The position numbers and the translations under genes are program-made. The notes beneath the pieces were generated by a model. It was given only the letters and a program-made list of their open reading frames with translations, had not been told where the DNA came from and did no database searches. From Marasmius tenuissimus (taxonomy: Eukaryota; Basidiomycota; Agaricomycetes; Agaricales; Marasmiaceae): DNA of 64,000 nucleotides. Positions 62,075 to 64,000 of this stretch are shown here, piece after piece (positions within the stretch are counted from its first letter, which is position 1; each line of letters begins with the position of its first letter). The DNA lies in assembly GCA_029532415.1 (NCBI GenBank), contig JAQOTA010000053.1, positions 2,170,001 to 2,234,000 on the forward strand, in the 5' to 3' direction.

Positions 62075-64000
62075 TCAGCATGTTAGAGAGCGATGAGAAT
62101 GATGAAGCAAACCCTCGTGAATCTCAAACCGATCTGAATCATTCACAGGCTGGAAAAGGTTACTGTCGTATCCAAGATGACGAGCGAACTCGGTAGTGGA
62201 AGGGTCGAATCCCCGAAGGAGTTGATATTGGTGTATCCGGTGGTATTCTTCATTGTGCCAAGAGAACCCGGCGGAATTGTCCCTATATACAAGCTCGTTG
62301 GGAAGGCCGAGGCCGTGACAGGTATCAGGTGAGAGAGGGGAGCAACCATCGTTGTCAAAAGACCAATAATGAAGGGAAGAGGTTTTGCATCGGACCCTTG
62401 TCATCATTGTCTTCTTGCCCAGATCGAGAGGTGGTAGGCGAACGAAGAGGTAAATTGGTTGTTGTGATTGTCGCTCGGGTTGGGCTTCAGAGTCATCCAG
62501 AGAGCGGCTGGTCTCTAACCAAGCATAAGGGCAGACAAGGCCTGTGAAACGTTAAAAGGTGGAAAGGGAATACAAGCCCAACAACGTACTGTAATCGCTT
62601 AAATCATCCTCCAAAGTGACTCCGCGATCGTGAAAAATTCTCCAAGCTTGCGACAGCCAGGCGTCTGCTGTAGTTGCCCACCAATTCCAACCCAGAAAAA
62701 CATAAACACCGCGACGCGGTAGGCCAGTGAGTGTAAATCTTCTCGAGTTGTCAGATAGTTCAAGTGGATGATTGCCTCAAACTCACCTGGTCAGCCCATT
62801 TTCCAGCACTTTTCGATCTGAAAGATGAGTGCTGGAGCTACTCCAGGCGTTATTTGCGGCGGCAATGGGCGTGATTGTCGACTTTGAGATGACAGTTGGT
62901 TGGGAGACTCGTACATCGACCCATGTCGCATCATTGGCACATGGATCAATGACAATGCGGTCTACTTTCTTTGACTTGAGACTCGCCAAGAAGCACAGCA
63001 GAACATCGCTTTGAATGAGGTCTGCTGTCAAAGGCAAGTTTGACTTCCCAAACCAGGGCACTACGTATCCACCAAAGTCTGGCCCTGGTGGACCACGACA
63101 GAACACTCCCCTCCCACAATCCATCCACAACTCGTCCTGCCTCTTGCAACCCAATTGAGCCTATAACCAATTCATTTGAGTGTATCCAGATAGAACAATG
63201 GCTACTCACAGCTACACTACTGAGATACTTCTTGCTCAGTTCCCATGCATTCCCCGTCAACACCAGCTGCGAGGCCGGTACCAAATCTACAAGAAAAACA
63301 TCAGTGAAACCCAACCCAGACTATGCAACCACGTACCGTTGTACAACACGAGTGACGGAATGGACGACTTACTGTAACCATAGATTTGCGACGCATTCGA
63401 GGTCCTAGTGTGATTTGAGCATCCATAACAATGAGAATTGGACAGATGGTCCGCACAGTGTATTCGATAGCATCCGAAAGTCTTCCAAGAAAGCCTGAAA
63501 AGAGAATTGTGTAAACCATTCCTTGAGCTCGAAGATCAACGCACGTACTTTCCATGCATCTGGTCCACTATATTGCAGCATCGTGAACACCATTCCCGGC
63601 TGCTCCAGCACCCTCGCTGTACAGACCGTCCTGTCAGCCCGCAGCCTATGAATATCTTTCCACATCTCTTTCCACATCCCTTTCCACATCTCTTCACCCT
63701 CATCGTCCAAGAACCGCGGGTACGCGTAAGATCCAACATCCCTCAGCTTGAAGATCCCACCGAGCTTTACCTTAAAATACTACGACAATCATCAGGTTCT
63801 CGTAATTCGACCAACGACTGTCTCTCCTCACCTCATCGAATTCCGAAGGTTCTTCATCTTGTACTTGTACGATTGTTGTCGTATAGTTGCTGGTGTTGTA
63901 CTGATCTCCTTGGACCTGGTTGAAGGTACCTCCAGTAATCTGAAAGTTCCGCGCTTTTTGGAAGAACTGGGAGAGCATAGAGCCTGGGAGTCGAAGGGTT
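59785..64000. repeat. Tandem segmental duplication, unit B (runs off the window)
   Basis: Second copy of the unit starting at 55826. The shared start reads GGGAAGAGAGAATGTCG in both. Copy B continues to the right edge. Confidence 0.85.
62075..63978 (-). CDS. Mushroom GGTFNxVxGD-family protein, tandem copy B
   Basis: Same exon layout as copy A. Starts at ATG 63978 with MLSQFFQKARNFQITGGTFN, then QVQGDQYNTSN. Later blocks are ADRTVCTARVLEQPGMVFTM, DFRMLSNT, SSIPSLVLYNDLVPASQLVL, ELWMDCGRGVFCRGPPGP, GVYVFLGWNWWA, SLHYWSFDNDGCSPLSPDTC and RGFDPSTTEFARHLGYDSN, ending at 62075. Differences from copy A are scattered substitutions that keep all splice sites and frames. The first-exon spacer between the two decapeptide-like blocks differs by a short Lys/Glu or Met/Trp-rich insertion (near 63660-63700). 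Function is unknown. Confidence 0.78.

Overview
The window is a piece of a mushroom-forming basidiomycete (Agaricomycete) nuclear genome. Genes are split by many 50-60 bp GT-AG introns. There are stand-alone BTB and F-box proteins, a mushroom-type polytopic membrane protein, and a tandem pair whose N-terminus carries the GGTFNxVxGD motif seen in many mushroom proteins. Exon structures below were read by hand. Where exon coordinates are given, summed lengths and phases were checked and agree except in VAS1. Ranges without exon coordinates (ORC3, ULA1, the zinc-cluster factor, the NCS1 permease and the tandem pair) are supported by protein similarity and visible splice sites.

Positions 1-35.4 kb are gene-dense and conserved. 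In order: the 3' part of a polytopic membrane protein; ACC deaminase; a secreted App1-like phosphatase; an F-box protein; RLP24; a molybdopterin-binding-domain protein; a divergent pair of Kre9/Knh1-like GPI wall proteins; valyl-tRNA synthetase; ORC3 and MCM4 head to head; the NEDD8-E1 regulatory subunit ULA1; a small basic unknown protein; dephospho-CoA kinase; GPN2; and kinetochore DSN1/Mis13. ORC3 and MCM4, both needed for origin licensing, share a 112-bp promoter containing an ACGCGT (MCB) box. VAS1 appears to carry a one-base frameshift late in the gene.

Positions 35.4-41 kb are gene-poor and duplicated. Two tiny stand-alone double-stranded-RNA-binding-domain genes (79 and 76 aa) share intron positions and upstream sequence. 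Between them lies a 363-bp non-autonomous DNA transposon with terminal inverted repeats and a target-site duplication.

Positions 41-48 kb hold a zinc-cluster transcription factor and an NCS1 nucleobase permease.

Positions 48-64 kb are a recently expanded accessory region. It has three BTB/POZ paralogues: one decayed, one broken by a CACTA-like MITE, one intact. A second inverted-repeat element follows, then a tandem duplication of about 4.45 kb in which each copy carries one intact gene of the GGTFNxVxGD family and a decayed second gene. No tRNA, rRNA or CRISPR was found.
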